From Pseudomonas svalbardensis (GTDB lineage: Bacteria; Pseudomonadota; Gammaproteobacteria; Pseudomonadales; Pseudomonadaceae): a stretch of 64,000 nucleotides of DNA. The stretch lies in contig NZ_CP125619.1 of the NCBI RefSeq assembly GCF_030053115.1, positions 1,551,001-1,615,000 of the forward strand, written 5' to 3'. Both the position numbers and the translations under genes were made by a program. Below are positions 1-8,881 of the stretch, in pieces (position 1 is the first letter of the stretch; every line of letters starts with the position of its first letter). The notes below the pieces were generated by a model. The model was not told where the DNA came from. It did no database searches and was given only the letters and a program-made list of their open reading frames with translations.

Positions 1-240
1 GGTGAGTGGATGGGCGACTGCACAGGTCAGGGGCAGGACATACGCAGAACCGTCGAAATCGGCAAATCGACTCACAACGGATTTGTAGACTTGATCGTCA
101 CTTCAAGCATCACCGTGCTGAAAAACTTCAAATCAGGCGAGGAGTGCCTTTCTAAAACCAGCGATCTGAAAAAAACACAGATCACGCTGAGCTACGATGG
201 CAAACACTACGTCGTGCCTGAAGAACTCAAAGGTTACTGA
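1..240 (+). CDS. Hypothetical protein, 3' fragment cut by window edge
   Basis: The reading frame is open from base 1 to the stop at 238-240. An ATG at 10 is available, but three codons precede it in frame without a stop, so the gene probably begins outside the window. The visible 79 residues are polar, with a short beta-rich stretch ([13 protein letters not shown]) and a C-terminus ending [11 protein letters not shown] do not recognise the family. The stop lies four bases before the fosA start, so the two may be cotranscribed. It could also be a short secreted or lipoprotein C-terminus. Confidence 0.45.
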   Translation, partial: GEWMGDCTGQGQDIRRTVEIGKSTHNGFVDLIVTSSITVLKNFKSGEECLSKTSDLKKTQITLSYDGKHYVVPEELKGY

Positions 241-244
241 AAAA

Positions 245-661
245 ATGCTCACCGGCCTCAACCACCTGACCCTCGCCGTCACCGACCTGAACCGCAGCGT
301 GGCGTTCTATCAAGATCTGCTGCAACTTCGCGTCGAAGCCACCTGGGACACGGGCGCCTACCTTTCTCTGCCGGGACTATGGCTGTGCCTTTCCCTCGAT
401 CCATTGCGCAAGCCTGAACCCGCCGCTGACTACACCCACTATGCCTTCAGCCTCGACGCAGCGGATTTCCCTCTGCTCGTTGAGCGTCTGCGTGCCGCCC
501 ATGTACAGGAATGGCGCGACAACCGCAGTGAAGGCGCGTCCTTCTATTTCCTCGACCCGAACTGCCACAAACTTGAAGCCCATGTCGGTGACCTGACGTC
601 ACGGCTGGCAGCCTGTCGGCAGCGGCCTTATGCCGGGATGAAGTTCTTCGACGATCCGTAA
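245..661 (+). CDS. fosA: Fosfomycin resistance glutathione transferase FosA
   Basis: 138-residue metalloglutathione transferase of the vicinal-oxygen-chelate (glyoxalase) superfamily, which opens the fosfomycin epoxide with glutathione using Mn2+ and K+. The sequence aligns closely with P. aeruginosa FosA as I remember it, beginning [12 protein letters not shown]. Metal ligands are visible as H7, H65 (in DYTHYAF) and E111 (in HKLEAHVGD). The K+-loop motif NRSEGASFY is kept. R91 sits where I recall a lysine in P. aeruginosa FosA. The ATG at 245 gives the expected family length; the longer in-frame extension to 197 overlaps the preceding gene and lacks family sequence. Confidence 0.93.
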   Translation: MLTGLNHLTLAVTDLNRSVAFYQDLLQLRVEATWDTGAYLSLPGLWLCLSLDPLRKPEPAADYTHYAFSLDAADFPLLVERLRAAHVQEWRDNRSEGASFYFLDPNCHKLEAHVGDLTSRLAACRQRPYAGMKFFDDP

Positions 662-722
662 GTCGGGTTCCGGGAACCTGAGATAGACTTGCGTGCATTC
701 ACCAAGGCTAACAGGACCTCCA

Positions 723-1361
723 ATGACCCCATCGCTGCTAATGGCTGTTCTCGCCTCGGGCTTTATCTACGGCATCACGCCGGGGCCGGGTGTGTTGGCG
801 GTGTTCGGCATCGGTGCGGCGCGTGGTCGGAGGGCAGGGGCGGGGTTTCTCTGCGGGCATTTGCTGGGGGATGTGGTTTGGTGCAGCACCGCGCTGATCG
901 CGATTGTCGGTGCGCGGGAAATCGGCAGTACTGCGTTCGATGTGCTGGGCGTGCTCAGCGGGCTGTACTTGTTTTGGCTCGGTCTGCGCGCGGTTCGTGC
1001 CCGTCGCACCAGTGTCGAAGCACCACAGGGCCCGGCGCGGCAGCCGTTCTGGCACGGTATTCTGTTTGGCTTGACCAATCCGAAGGCTTACCCGGTGGCG
1101 GTAGCGACTTTTACGGCGCTGCTGTCCAGCCGTGCCGAATTGCTGCACTGGTCGATGCTGCCGTGGCTGATTGTCCTGAGCTTCGTCGGTGGCCTCATGG
1201 CCTACGCTATCCTCATTGGCATTGTCGGTGCGCGGCAGGTGCGCAGGTTGTACCAGCGCCATGAGCTGTTGATCACCCGGTTGTGTGGGGTGATGTTTAT
1301 CGGATTCGCCATCAATGCCCTGGCGCATGCATTGCCGGGGCTGGTGACGAACAAGGCGTGA
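723..1361 (+). CDS. LysE/RhtB family amino-acid exporter
   Basis: 212-residue inner-membrane protein of the LysE/RhtB translocator family, which exports amino acids or their derivatives. The N-terminal signature GITPGPGVLAVFGIG (about residues 17-31) followed by a basic loop ARGRRAGAGF is diagnostic. Six hydrophobic segments can be traced and the length is normal for the family. The ATG at 723 follows an AGGA six bases upstream; the alternative start at 693 adds a non-family tail. It follows fosA on the same strand after 61 bases. Substrate cannot be read from the sequence. Confidence 0.87.
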   Translation: MTPSLLMAVLASGFIYGITPGPGVLAVFGIGAARGRRAGAGFLCGHLLGDVVWCSTALIAIVGAREIGSTAFDVLGVLSGLYLFWLGLRAVRARRTSVEAPQGPARQPFWHGILFGLTNPKAYPVAVATFTALLSSRAELLHWSMLPWLIVLSFVGGLMAYAILIGIVGARQVRRLYQRHELLITRLCGVMFIGFAINALAHALPGLVTNKA

Positions 1362-1446
1362 GGCTGATCGCAGGGAGGCGTCAGTTGCATTGATGGGGCA
1401 GGGAGGGTTCTTTATTGCTGCATTGTCCGGACACGCTCACCGCACT

Positions 1447-2796
1447 ATGGCAACCAGAAATTCCGCGCCGTTGGCGAGTTTCATCGATCTCTTGCTGGAC
1501 GCCGTCTGTGCGGTCGACAAACAAGGTCGCTTCGTTTTTGTCAGCGCGGCCTGCGAGCGTATCTTCGGTTATACCCCCGAAGAGCTGATCGGCCAGCCGA
1601 TGATCGACCTGGTGCACCCCGCCGATCGTCAGCGCACCCTCGATGCCGCGCGGGAGATCATGGGCGGCGAGCCCAAGCTCAATTTTGAAAACCGCTACCT
1701 GCGCAAAGATGGCCGAGTGGCGCACATCCTCTGGTCGGCACGCTGGTCGGAGGTCGACCAATTGCGCATCGCCGTGGCACGCGACATCACTGAGCGCAAG
1801 CAGGCCGAATCCCGGCAAGCGGCGTTGTATGCGATCTCCGAAGCGGCCCACGCGGCGGAAGATTTACTGGCGCTGTTCAAGCGCATCCATTTGATCATCG
1901 GTGAATGGCTGCCGGCGCTGAATTTTTCCGTGGCGCTGTATGACGAACACTGCGCACAGCTGAATTTCCCTTATCACGTGGGCGACCTGGAGCTGCAACC
2001 CGAGCAGCCCGGAGCGATCACCGGGCGCCTCTGCGCCGAGGTGATTCGCAAAGGCCAGCCGATTCTGCTGACCCCGGATCAGGACAATCCACCGGCGGGG
2101 TTTGAGGCGCTGGTCGCGGGCCAGCATTCACCTTGCTGGCTGGGTGTGCCGTTGAACTCGCAAAACGGCACCATCGGCGCGCTGATCGTCAAAAGCGTGC
2201 CGGGTGGCGAACGCTATACAGAGCAGGACAAGGAACTGCTGCAGTACGTTTGCGCCCAGATCGCAACAGCGATCGAGCGCAAGCAATTGCATGCCCGACT
2301 GCAGCGCATGGCCCAGTACGATCCACTGACTCAACTGGCCAACCGCGAGTTACTCCGTGATCGGCTCAAAGCCTCGTTGACGCTGGCCCGGGCGGACTCC
2401 GGCCGAATGGCACTGCTGTACGTCGACCTCGACCGCTTCAAGCAAGTCAACGACACCCACGGCCATGCGGTCGGCGACATGCTGCTGCAAGCGGTCGCCA
2501 ATCGGCTCAAAGGCTGCGTGCGCGAAACCGACACCGTGGCGCGCATCGGCGGTGATGAGTTTGTAGTGTTGTTGCACAGCATCCATGCCTCGGAAGACGC
2601 CGACAGCGTGGCGGGAAAAATCCGCCAGGTCCTGGCTCAACCCCTTCGCCTGGATGGCCACAGCCTCATCATCCAGACGAGCATCGGCGTTGCGCGATAC
2701 CCCGACCACGGCACCGAAGAAAAGCAGTTGTTCCGCCACGCCGACGAGGCGATGTACACCGCCAAACGCCAGCATCACCTGCGCACAGGGGTCTGA
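1447..2796 (+). CDS. Diguanylate cyclase with PAS and GAF sensor domains
   Basis: Cytoplasmic protein of about 449 residues that makes cyclic di-GMP. An N-terminal PAS domain (DAVCAVDKQGRFVFVSAACE onward) ends in a PAC-like stretch with RDITERKQAE. A GAF domain follows in the middle, and a C-terminal GGDEF domain carries the active-site motif GGDEF. The product-inhibition I-site RETD lies five residues before it, so feedback by c-di-GMP is expected. No membrane segment is visible. The start is uncertain: ATG at 1447 begins right before the PAS domain but has no clear ribosome site; ATG at 1393 lies 14 bases after AGGGAGG but adds 18 residues unlike the family. Confidence 0.88.
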   Translation: MATRNSAPLASFIDLLLDAVCAVDKQGRFVFVSAACERIFGYTPEELIGQPMIDLVHPADRQRTLDAAREIMGGEPKLNFENRYLRKDGRVAHILWSARWSEVDQLRIAVARDITERKQAESRQAALYAISEAAHAAEDLLALFKRIHLIIGEWLPALNFSVALYDEHCAQLNFPYHVGDLELQPEQPGAITGRLCAEVIRKGQPILLTPDQDNPPAGFEALVAGQHSPCWLGVPLNSQNGTIGALIVKSVPGGERYTEQDKELLQYVCAQIATAIERKQLHARLQRMAQYDPLTQLANRELLRDRLKASLTLARADSGRMALLYVDLDRFKQVNDTHGHAVGDMLLQAVANRLKGCVRETDTVARIGGDEFVVLLHSIHASEDADSVAGKIRQVLAQPLRLDGHSLIIQTSIGVARYPDHGTEEKQLFRHADEAMYTAKRQHHLRTGV

Positions 2797-2911
2797 GTGT
2801 CGTCACCGTTCGTCGCGGCGATTTCAACTTTTCTAAACCTTTGCGGTGATCGAAATTCTGATTCTATGCGGGCTCCTGCTCGCCGCGATCATCACCAAGA
2901 GGTAGAGAATC

Positions 2912-3070
2912 ATGCCTAACTCAAGAAACTCGAACTCGGGAAACTCCGCCAACGATCGAACGAAGGCGTCTGAAGCCGGTCGCAAAGGTGGGAAAACTAC
3001 CACCACGACTGTCGATAAAGAGCCTGCGAAGCCCGATATGGGCCGCAAAGGTGGTCAGAAGTCGAAGTAG
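2912..3070 (+). CDS. KGG-repeat stress-induced small protein
   Basis: 52-residue hydrophilic protein with two copies of the motif GRKGG (about residues 24-28 and 45-49) separated by a threonine-rich linker. This is the hallmark of the stress-induced acidophilic-repeat (KGG/GsiB-like) family, small unstructured proteins associated with general stress and desiccation. It is preceded by AAGAGG ten bases before the ATG and followed by a terminator at 3097-3126. Neighbouring genes are also of stress type. RpoS control is plausible but not shown by a clear promoter here. Confidence 0.75.
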   Translation: MPNSRNSNSGNSANDRTKASEAGRKGGKTTTTTVDKEPAKPDMGRKGGQKSK

Positions 3071-3096
3071 TGGTTGAGGTAGTTTTGATTGAGAGG

Positions 3097-3126
3097 CGGG
3101 AGCGTAAGCTCCCGTTTGAATTTTTT
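3097..3126 (+). terminator. Rho-independent terminator after KGG gene
   Basis: A seven-base-pair stem CGGGAGC / GCTCCCG with a GTAA loop is followed by a T-rich tail ending in six T residues. It sits 27 bases after the stop of the KGG-repeat gene and just before the ribosome site of the DUF4142 gene. Confidence 0.75.
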
Positions 3127-3143
3127 ACGAGGAGGGCGCGACC

Positions 3144-3647
3144 ATGAGCCGGATGGCCACCCGATTACGCAATGCCAGTTTTGCCACGTTGCTGGGCCTG
3201 TGCGCCAGCAGTGCCTTTGCCCAGTCCCCCGCCGAATTCATTAACGATGCGTCGGCCAAAGGCATGGCCGATATCGAAGCCAGCCGCCTGGCGCACCAGA
3301 AAACCGAATCCAAAGAGGTCAAGGACTACACCATCGTCGTCATCAACGACCGCACCACCGCCAACCAGCACCTGGCGAAAATCGCCAAGCAGCTCGATTT
3401 ACCGGTGGCCCCGCGCGAAGAGGTCGTCGATAAAGCCAAAGCCTTGATGCCGGAAGTGAAGGACGGCGCGAGCTTCGACCAGGCCTACGCGGCCAGTCAG
3501 GTGAAAACCACCCAGGAAGCCATCGAACAGCTTCAACAGGCAGCGCAGACCACCGACGTGCCTGAAATCAAAGCCTTCGCCGAAGAAACCCTGCCCAAAT
3601 TGCAGAGCCATCTGCAAATGGCCAAGGCGCTGCAAGCCAGTCGCTAA
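3144..3647 (+). CDS. Exported DUF4142 domain protein
   Basis: 167-residue protein with an N-terminal signal peptide (basic MSRMATRLRN, hydrophobic ATLLGLC, probable cleavage after ASSAFA at residue 26). The mature part is a helical DUF4142 domain, recognisable from the pattern NDASAKGMADIEASRLAHQK and the later FAEETLPKLQSHL. Members are periplasmic, ferritin-like four-helix proteins of unknown function, often induced by stress. The start follows AGGAGG at the usual distance. It lies between a KGG-repeat gene and an iron-permease-like gene, consistent with a stress role that is not proven. Confidence 0.82.
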   Translation: MSRMATRLRNASFATLLGLCASSAFAQSPAEFINDASAKGMADIEASRLAHQKTESKEVKDYTIVVINDRTTANQHLAKIAKQLDLPVAPREEVVDKAKALMPEVKDGASFDQAYAASQVKTTQEAIEQLQQAAQTTDVPEIKAFAEETLPKLQSHLQMAKALQASR

Positions 3648-3692
3648 CCCACGAAGTACGCGGGTGACCTCGGGCCACCCACGATGTCCCGA

Positions 3693-4103
3693 TCAGCATT
3701 CATTCAAGTCCTGCTTACCTTTTTCCTGGACGACGGTACCGTCCAGGGAAATCGTTTCGCCCTCGCCAAGTTGCCGATACTGCTTTCTCAGCGCTTCCAA
3801 CTGCTTGAGGTCCAGCGCCTCAAGCCCCAGCATCGCGTTTTGCGCATCCTTCGTCACCCGCAGCAACTCATCGACCTTCAAATGCAAAATGTCTGTGTCG
3901 CGGTTCTGGGTGTTCTGGATCAGGAACACCATCAGGAACGTGATGATGGTGGTCGACGTATTGATGATCAGCTGCCAGGTGTCGTTGAAGTGAAAAATCG
4001 GCCCACTCAGCCCCCACAGAAAAATCAGAATGATCGCCCCCATGAACGTCTTGGGGCTGCCGGCCCACAGGGCAAGTTTCTGAGCGACTTTTGCGAATTT
4101 CAT
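3693..4103 (-). CDS. Low-affinity iron permease family membrane protein
   Basis: 136-residue protein with two hydrophobic segments (about residues 21-38 and 45-63) separated by the conserved FHFNDTWQLIINT, followed by a charged helical tail. This layout matches short bacterial relatives of the yeast low-affinity iron transporter Fet4 (low-affinity iron permease family). Iron transport by the bacterial short forms is not well established, so the function is inferred from family name only. It is convergent with the DUF4142 gene. Confidence 0.75.
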   Translation of the reverse strand: MKFAKVAQKLALWAGSPKTFMGAIILIFLWGLSGPIFHFNDTWQLIINTSTTIITFLMVFLIQNTQNRDTDILHLKVDELLRVTKDAQNAMLGLEALDLKQLEALRKQYRQLGEGETISLDGTVVQEKGKQDLNEC

Positions 4104-4338
4104 AGCCGTGTTCCTTATAGGGATGCGCCTGATTTTCAGACAGCACGGGCATGATGAAAATTCTGATTAAATTCTGGGTTCAATGAAAAGCCGGTAGCTC
4201 GTACCTCGGTAGGTCGGAGGCGCTGACGAAGGCTGCGAGCTGGCGATCTTATAGGACAAATTGACCCGGATATGGATGGAAGAAATCTCTGTTGTTCCCA
4301 ATTCCTGGTTTGATTCTTTCTTTGTGCAGCCACGCTTG

Positions 4339-4373
4339 CTGACTGGCATTAGCCTCAAGGGCCGGTTTTTTTG
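4339..4373 (+). terminator. Terminator-like hairpin, copy 1 of a dispersed repeat
   Basis: The stem ACTGGC / GCCGGT with an inner CCT/AGG helix is followed by seven T. It recurs at 11180-11214 with its central 11 bases replaced by their exact reverse complement. No gene directly upstream explains it. Confidence 0.55.
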
Positions 4374-4596
4374 TATCTGAGGTTTAGGGGCTTGCAGTGG
4401 CTGCTTTGAAAGTCCGGTTAACATTTTTCGCAAGATGAAGGTTTGTTACCGAATTTTATTGAGTATCTGACACCTGTTTCCGCCCTCGTTGGGCGAATTT
4501 TCTGACGGCACTTCGACACAGAATTTGTCGGGGCGCCCCAGCCCCTTGATGCTGCCTTTGGATCTTGACGCTTCCTTTTCCACGTGCTAGCGGGTG

Positions 4597-4603
4597 CTAT
4601 ACT
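4597..4603 (+). promoter_or_regulatory. Probable RpoS-type -10 element
   Basis: CTATACT preceded by TG matches the extended -10 consensus favoured by RpoS. There is only a loose TTGACG further upstream at non-standard spacing. It would give a leader of about 110 bases for the gene starting at 4723. Prediction from motif only. Confidence 0.4.
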
Positions 4604-4722
4604 TCTTTCGGATTGCATGAAGTGTGCAACGTTCCCCACGGGTACTTTTACCGACTGCAAATCTCGACTGGCAGCTGCAAGACAAAGGAGGTCTACGGCA
4701 AGCACGAGATGGGAGGTGTGGC

Positions 4723-5283
4723 ATGAATCGACACTATTACATCAGCAACAATCTCGACGATCTTGAAGCCGTTGAAAACGAGCTGGAAGCCAGCGGTATC
4801 AATCCCGAACAAATTCATGTGCTCAGCGAACACGTTGCCGATGTTGAACAACATCACCTTCACGAAGTTAATTCGTTAATGGAACAGGATGTTGTCCACT
4901 CTGGCGAAATTGGTGCAGTGATCGGTGTGCCACTCGCGGCGCTGGTTCTTGGCGGCGCCTATTGGCTGGGCTGGACCGAATCTGCCGCAGGCTGGATGCC
5001 TTTTATCTTTCTTGCCATTGTTGTATGTGGCTTCTGCATCTGGGAAGGCGGTTTTTTTGGTATCCAGGTGCCAAACACTCACTTCCGCAGTTTTAAACAG
5101 GTGGTAGCAGAGGGAAAACATATTTTCTTCGTAGATGTCGAGCCGGATCAGGAGTCGGTATTGGATGGGGTTATCGAACATCATCCAATGCTGGAGATCG
5201 CCGGTACGGGAACGGCAGCCCCCCACTGGACAGTCGCCTGGCAGCACAAATGGCATCAGTTCAAGCGAGTGATATCGGGTTAG
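4723..5283 (+). CDS. Two-TM protein with stress-protein-like N-terminus
   Basis: 186-residue protein. The first 50 residues (MNRHYYISNNLDDLEAVENELEA...) resemble the alpha/beta domain of general-stress and magnesium-transport-like small proteins in Pseudomonas. Two hydrophobic segments follow at about residues 63-82 and 91-112, then a C-terminal soluble part with HFRSFKQVVAEGKHIFFVDVE. The start at 4723 is set by GGGAGG nine bases upstream and family-like sequence; the extension to 4624 is not coding. An RpoS-like promoter lies upstream. Function unknown. Confidence 0.7.
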   Translation: MNRHYYISNNLDDLEAVENELEASGINPEQIHVLSEHVADVEQHHLHEVNSLMEQDVVHSGEIGAVIGVPLAALVLGGAYWLGWTESAAGWMPFIFLAIVVCGFCIWEGGFFGIQVPNTHFRSFKQVVAEGKHIFFVDVEPDQESVLDGVIEHHPMLEIAGTGTAAPHWTVAWQHKWHQFKRVISG

Positions 5284-5315
5284 CCCCTAGAGACTCAAGG
5301 CCATCCGGAAGCTGC

Positions 5316-5633
5316 TTACTGGCCGAAGGAAATGACCCGACTAAGGAAAACATAATCCGCCTCGGTGGCCATCAGCCCGACAAGTACCAGCAAACACAAC
5401 GGTGGCACGAGTATGGCGTAGACCATGGCCAACCGTTCCCAGGCCATATGCATGAAGATGGAGACAATTAAACCTGCCTTCAACAACATGAACGTGATAA
5501 TCAGGGACCACCGAAGGTAGCCGTGGACGTGAAAATAGTCGACAAGGTACGACAACGTGCTGAGGACGAATAAAAGCCCCCAGATTTTAAGGTACAAACT
5601 GATTGGATGTTGCTGACCTTGAGCATGTGCCAT
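5316..5633 (-). CDS. Cytochrome c oxidase subunit IV-like protein
   Basis: 105-residue membrane protein with three hydrophobic segments, of the prokaryotic cytochrome c oxidase subunit IV family (CoxD/CyoD-like). It is the last gene of the oxidase operon, 13 bases after the preceding stop. The ATG at 5633 follows AGAGGAG at a suitable distance, so the 12-residue extension is rejected. In this family the subunit aids assembly or stability and carries no redox centre. It corresponds in position to the small last gene of coxMNOPQ-type clusters described in rhizobia. Confidence 0.8.
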   Translation of the reverse strand: MAHAQGQQHPISLYLKIWGLLFVLSTLSYLVDYFHVHGYLRWSLIITFMLLKAGLIVSIFMHMAWERLAMVYAILVPPLCLLVLVGLMATEADYVFLSRVISFGQ

Positions 5634-5646
5634 CACCCGTGCTCCT

Positions 5647-6360
5647 CTACCATAAATAGAAGAAAGCAAAAATAAACACCCACACCAAATCCACGAAGTG
5701 CCAGTAAAGCCCGGCTATCTCGACGTTCTGATAGTTTCCGGAGCGCTCATAATCTCCCCGAAATACTTTCATCGCCACAATGCTGAGGTAGATGACGCCG
5801 ATTGACACATGCAGTCCGTGGAACCCGGTAATCATGAAAAAGCTGGCCCCAAACTGCGCCGCCCCCATAGGGTTCCCCCAGGGTCGCACCCCTTCTGCGA
5901 TGAGCTTGCTCCATTCAAATGCCTGCATGCCGACGAAGGCCACACCCAAGGCAGCGGTCGCCAGCATCAGGGCAGCGGTTTTCGCACGATCACGGCGATA
6001 GGCGAAATTGACTGCCATGGCCATGGTGCCGCTGCTACTGATCAGCACAAAGGTCATGATGGCGATCAAAATAAGTGGGATCGCCTGACCGCCGATCGTC
6101 AATGCGAACACTTCACTGGGGTTCGGCCAAGCGGTGGTGATGGTCATGCGTACCGACATGTAGCCGGTTAAAAAACAGGTGAATATAAAAGTATCGCTGA
6201 GCAGGAATATCCACATCATCGCCTTGCCCCAAGAGACCTGCTTGAAAGCCTCCTTATCCGAGGACCAGTCGCTGGCGATGCCCTGCCATCCCGGTGATGG
6301 TGGTGAGTCTGGTGGATTGGATGAACTGGACTCGCCTGGGGCAAGTGGGTGCGATGCCAT
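5647..6360 (-). CDS. Cytochrome c oxidase subunit III
   Basis: 237-residue heme-copper oxidase subunit III, with a hydrophilic proline/serine-rich N-terminus of about 40 residues and at least five hydrophobic segments. Family landmarks are GMQAFEWSKLI with the conserved glutamate, FMITGFHGLHVSIG and the C-terminal AGLYWHFVDLVWVFIF. It binds subunit I in the membrane and holds no metal. It is adjacent to a second, more divergent subunit III-like gene, an arrangement known from coxMNOP-type alternative oxidases. Confidence 0.9.
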   Translation of the reverse strand: MASHPLAPGESSSSNPPDSPPSPGWQGIASDWSSDKEAFKQVSWGKAMMWIFLLSDTFIFTCFLTGYMSVRMTITTAWPNPSEVFALTIGGQAIPLILIAIMTFVLISSSGTMAMAVNFAYRRDRAKTAALMLATAALGVAFVGMQAFEWSKLIAEGVRPWGNPMGAAQFGASFFMITGFHGLHVSIGVIYLSIVAMKVFRGDYERSGNYQNVEIAGLYWHFVDLVWVFIFAFFYLW

Positions 6361-6366
6361 GGCTTT

Positions 6367-7059
6367 TCACCTCAGGCCGCAGAATTTGGCGATCGCTTCA
6401 TAGGTTTGCGGCGTGCTGGTCAGCAAAGCGAATAGCACGAACCAAAGACCCAGTAAGTAATGCCAATAGATGGCACACAGCTCTACGCTGGCGCTGAGTT
6501 GCGGCAACGGCACGCGATGCAGGAATTTAGCAACGATTATGCCCCAGGCTATCAGCCCGCCCAGCAGGTGGAGCGCATGCAGGCCGGTCAACAGGTAGAA
6601 GAAGCTGTTGGCCGGATTGCTGGCGAGAAAGTAGCCCCAGGCGACAAACTGCTGCCAGACCCAGATCTGTCCCGCCAGAAAAGCAATGGCGAATACGCCC
6701 CCCAATGCAAACCCAATCACAGTTGCACCCAGTCGAGCCTGTCGGGCGGCCATGCGCGACCACTGCAGTGCGACGCAACTGAGTACCAGAAAAGCCGAAT
6801 TCAGCCATAACTGCCAGAGATTGGCTAACGGTGCCAAGGGCTCTGTCAGGGGTAGCCAGTCGGTCATTTGTGAGCGGGCGATAAAGGCGAGCAAGAAGAG
6901 AAAGAATAACGAACTCACCACGACCAGAAATAAGCGCAGGCCTATTCTTGCGGTTTGGTTTCGATCGGCACCCTCGCCGGCCTGAATACCCTCCGGATCG
7001 CGATTCCAGCTGCCGCCGGGGTCAGCGCCGTCGGCGTTTCTCAATAGCAACCTGCTCAT
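6367..7059 (-). CDS. Second, divergent subunit III-like protein
   Basis: 230-residue membrane protein with about six hydrophobic segments and a 35-residue polar N-terminus. The stretches FYLLTGLHALHLLGGLIAWG and LCAIYWHYLLGLWFVLFAL match the subunit III pattern, but the first part is divergent. The start overlaps the stop of the subunit I gene by four bases, indicating translational coupling. Two subunit III homologues in one operon recall CoxO and CoxP of Bradyrhizobium (from memory). Whether both enter one complex is unknown. Confidence 0.82.
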   Translation of the reverse strand: MSRLLLRNADGADPGGSWNRDPEGIQAGEGADRNQTARIGLRLFLVVVSSLFFLFLLAFIARSQMTDWLPLTEPLAPLANLWQLWLNSAFLVLSCVALQWSRMAARQARLGATVIGFALGGVFAIAFLAGQIWVWQQFVAWGYFLASNPANSFFYLLTGLHALHLLGGLIAWGIIVAKFLHRVPLPQLSASVELCAIYWHYLLGLWFVLFALLTSTPQTYEAIAKFCGLR

Positions 7060-8831
7060 GTTTTAACGTCCGCTATCTTGGTTCCGGCACTCAGTTGCCG
7101 CATCTGCTCCAGCTCCTCGGCGGAGACTGTTTGCGGAACGAAATCCTGTTCTATCCCCGGCACACTGTAGTCATAGGCCCAGCGATGCACGACCGGCAGC
7201 TTCGCTCCCCAGTTACCGTGTATCGGCGGGGTGTTCGGCGTTTGCCATTCCAGACTGGCCGCACCCCAGGGATTACTGCCTGCGGGTTTGCCTTTAAACG
7301 CACTCCAGGCCAGGTTAAACAGGAACAGCAGCTGGGAAACGCCGACGGCCAATGCGACCACCGTAATAAAAGCATTCAAATCTTGCGCCGACTGCGGGAT
7401 GAACGCGTAGTTTTCATAGGCGTAGTAACGGCGTGGCATGCCCTGGAAACCCAGGTAGTGCATGGGGAAGAAGATGGCGTAGGTGCCCAGGAAGGTAATC
7501 CAGAAATGCAGCTTGCCCAGGGTGTCGTTCAACATGCGCCCGGTTACTTTCGGGAACCAATGATAAATGCCGCCGAACACCACCAGTACCGGTGCAACCC
7601 CCATGACCATATGAAAATGGGCAACTACGAAATAGGTGTCGGAGAGTGGAATATCCACGATCACATTGCCCAGAAACAAGCCGGTCAGACCGCCGACCAG
7701 GAAAGTGACGATAAAGGCAAGGGCAAACAGCATCGGCACGGTCAGATGAATGTCGCCGCGCCACAGGGTCAGCACCCAGTTGTAGACTTTCAGTGCGGTC
7801 GGCACCGCGATGATCAAGGTGGTGACGGCGAAAAAAAAGCCAAAGTAGGGGTTCATTCCGCTGACATACATATGGTGCGCCCAGACCACAAAGCTGAGTA
7901 CGCCAATTGCAATAATGGCCCACACCATCATTCGGTAGCCGAAGATATTTTTACGCGCATGCGTGCTGATCAAGTCGGAGACCAAACCAAACGCCGGGAG
8001 AGCAACGATGTAGACCTCCGGGTGGCCGAAGAACCAGAACAGGTGCTGGAATAAGATCGGGCTGCCACCCTGGTGATCGAGCTGCTGCCCCAGCGAGATC
8101 ATCGCCGGCATAAAGAAGCTGGTGCCCAACAGCTTGTCAAACAGCATCATGACCGCACTGACAAATAACGCCGGGAAAGCCAACAAGGCCATGATCGAGG
8201 CCATGAAAATTCCCCATACGGAGAGCGGCATGCGAAACAATGTCATCCCGTGCGTGCGCGCCTGCAACACCGTGGTCACGTAGTTCAACCCGCCCATGGT
8301 GGCTGCGACAATAAAAATCGCCAGTGAGACGAGCATCAGGACGATGCCCCACTCGACCCCCGGTGTCCCCTGAGAAATGGACTGTGGCGGATAGAGCGTC
8401 CAGCCCGCACCGGTGGGACCGCCCGGTACAAAGAAACTGGCGAGCAACACCACTACCGCCAGCAGGTAGAACCAGTAACTCAGCATGTTGACATAGGGGA
8501 ACACCATGTCGCGGGCGCCCACCATCAGCGGGATCAGATAATTACCGAAGCCCCCCAGAAACAAGGCCGTCAGCAAATAAATGACCATGATCATGCCGTG
8601 CATGGTCATCGCCTGATAGTAAGCACTGGCGTCCATGAACGCCAAACTACCGGGGAAGCCTATCTGTATGCGCATCAAGCCGGACAACACCACGGCGATA
8701 ACGCCCACGAATATAGCCGTCAAGGAATATTGAATGGCGATGACCTTGTGGTCCTGACTCCAGATATATTTGGTCAGGAAGCTTTTAGGTTCGTGTAGCG
8801 CTTCTGTTTCGGCTTGCTCCGCATAGGCCAT
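7056..8831 (-). CDS. ctaD: Cytochrome c oxidase subunit I (heme-copper)
   Basis: 591-residue catalytic subunit of an aa3-type oxidase, reducing O2 to water and pumping protons at the inner membrane. With the start at 8831, heme a ligands are H78 (MTMHGMIM) and H407; CuB ligands are H270 with the cross-linked Y274 in FGHPEVYI, plus H319 and H320 (AHHMYV); H405 is the heme a3 ligand in AHFHMVMG. E272 of the D-pathway and K348 of the K-pathway are present, so this is an A-family pump. The ATG at 8831 follows AGGAGG; an 11-residue extension is possible but less likely. Confidence 0.95.
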   Translation of the reverse strand: MAYAEQAETEALHEPKSFLTKYIWSQDHKVIAIQYSLTAIFVGVIAVVLSGLMRIQIGFPGSLAFMDASAYYQAMTMHGMIMVIYLLTALFLGGFGNYLIPLMVGARDMVFPYVNMLSYWFYLLAVVVLLASFFVPGGPTGAGWTLYPPQSISQGTPGVEWGIVLMLVSLAIFIVAATMGGLNYVTTVLQARTHGMTLFRMPLSVWGIFMASIMALLAFPALFVSAVMMLFDKLLGTSFFMPAMISLGQQLDHQGGSPILFQHLFWFFGHPEVYIVALPAFGLVSDLISTHARKNIFGYRMMVWAIIAIGVLSFVVWAHHMYVSGMNPYFGFFFAVTTLIIAVPTALKVYNWVLTLWRGDIHLTVPMLFALAFIVTFLVGGLTGLFLGNVIVDIPLSDTYFVVAHFHMVMGVAPVLVVFGGIYHWFPKVTGRMLNDTLGKLHFWITFLGTYAIFFPMHYLGFQGMPRRYYAYENYAFIPQSAQDLNAFITVVALAVGVSQLLFLFNLAWSAFKGKPAGSNPWGAASLEWQTPNTPPIHGNWGAKLPVVHRWAYDYSVPGIEQDFVPQTVSAEELEQMRQLSAGTKIADVKT

Positions 8832-8881
8832 CACGTCATCCTCCTGTTCGAAGTTTCGGTGCATTCCTGGCTGCTTTACGG

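Larger units (their letters stand above)
4104..4722. other. Intergenic region, 619 bases, without a convincing gene
   Basis: No ORF here has coding character. The stretch holds the upstream side of the iron-permease-like gene, an inverted AGCTCG/CGAGCT pair around 4196-4243, a terminator-like element at 4339-4373 and an RpoS-like promoter at 4597-4603. Since no gene precedes the terminator on the plus strand, a small RNA ending at 4373 is possible but unsupported beyond this. Confidence 0.5.
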
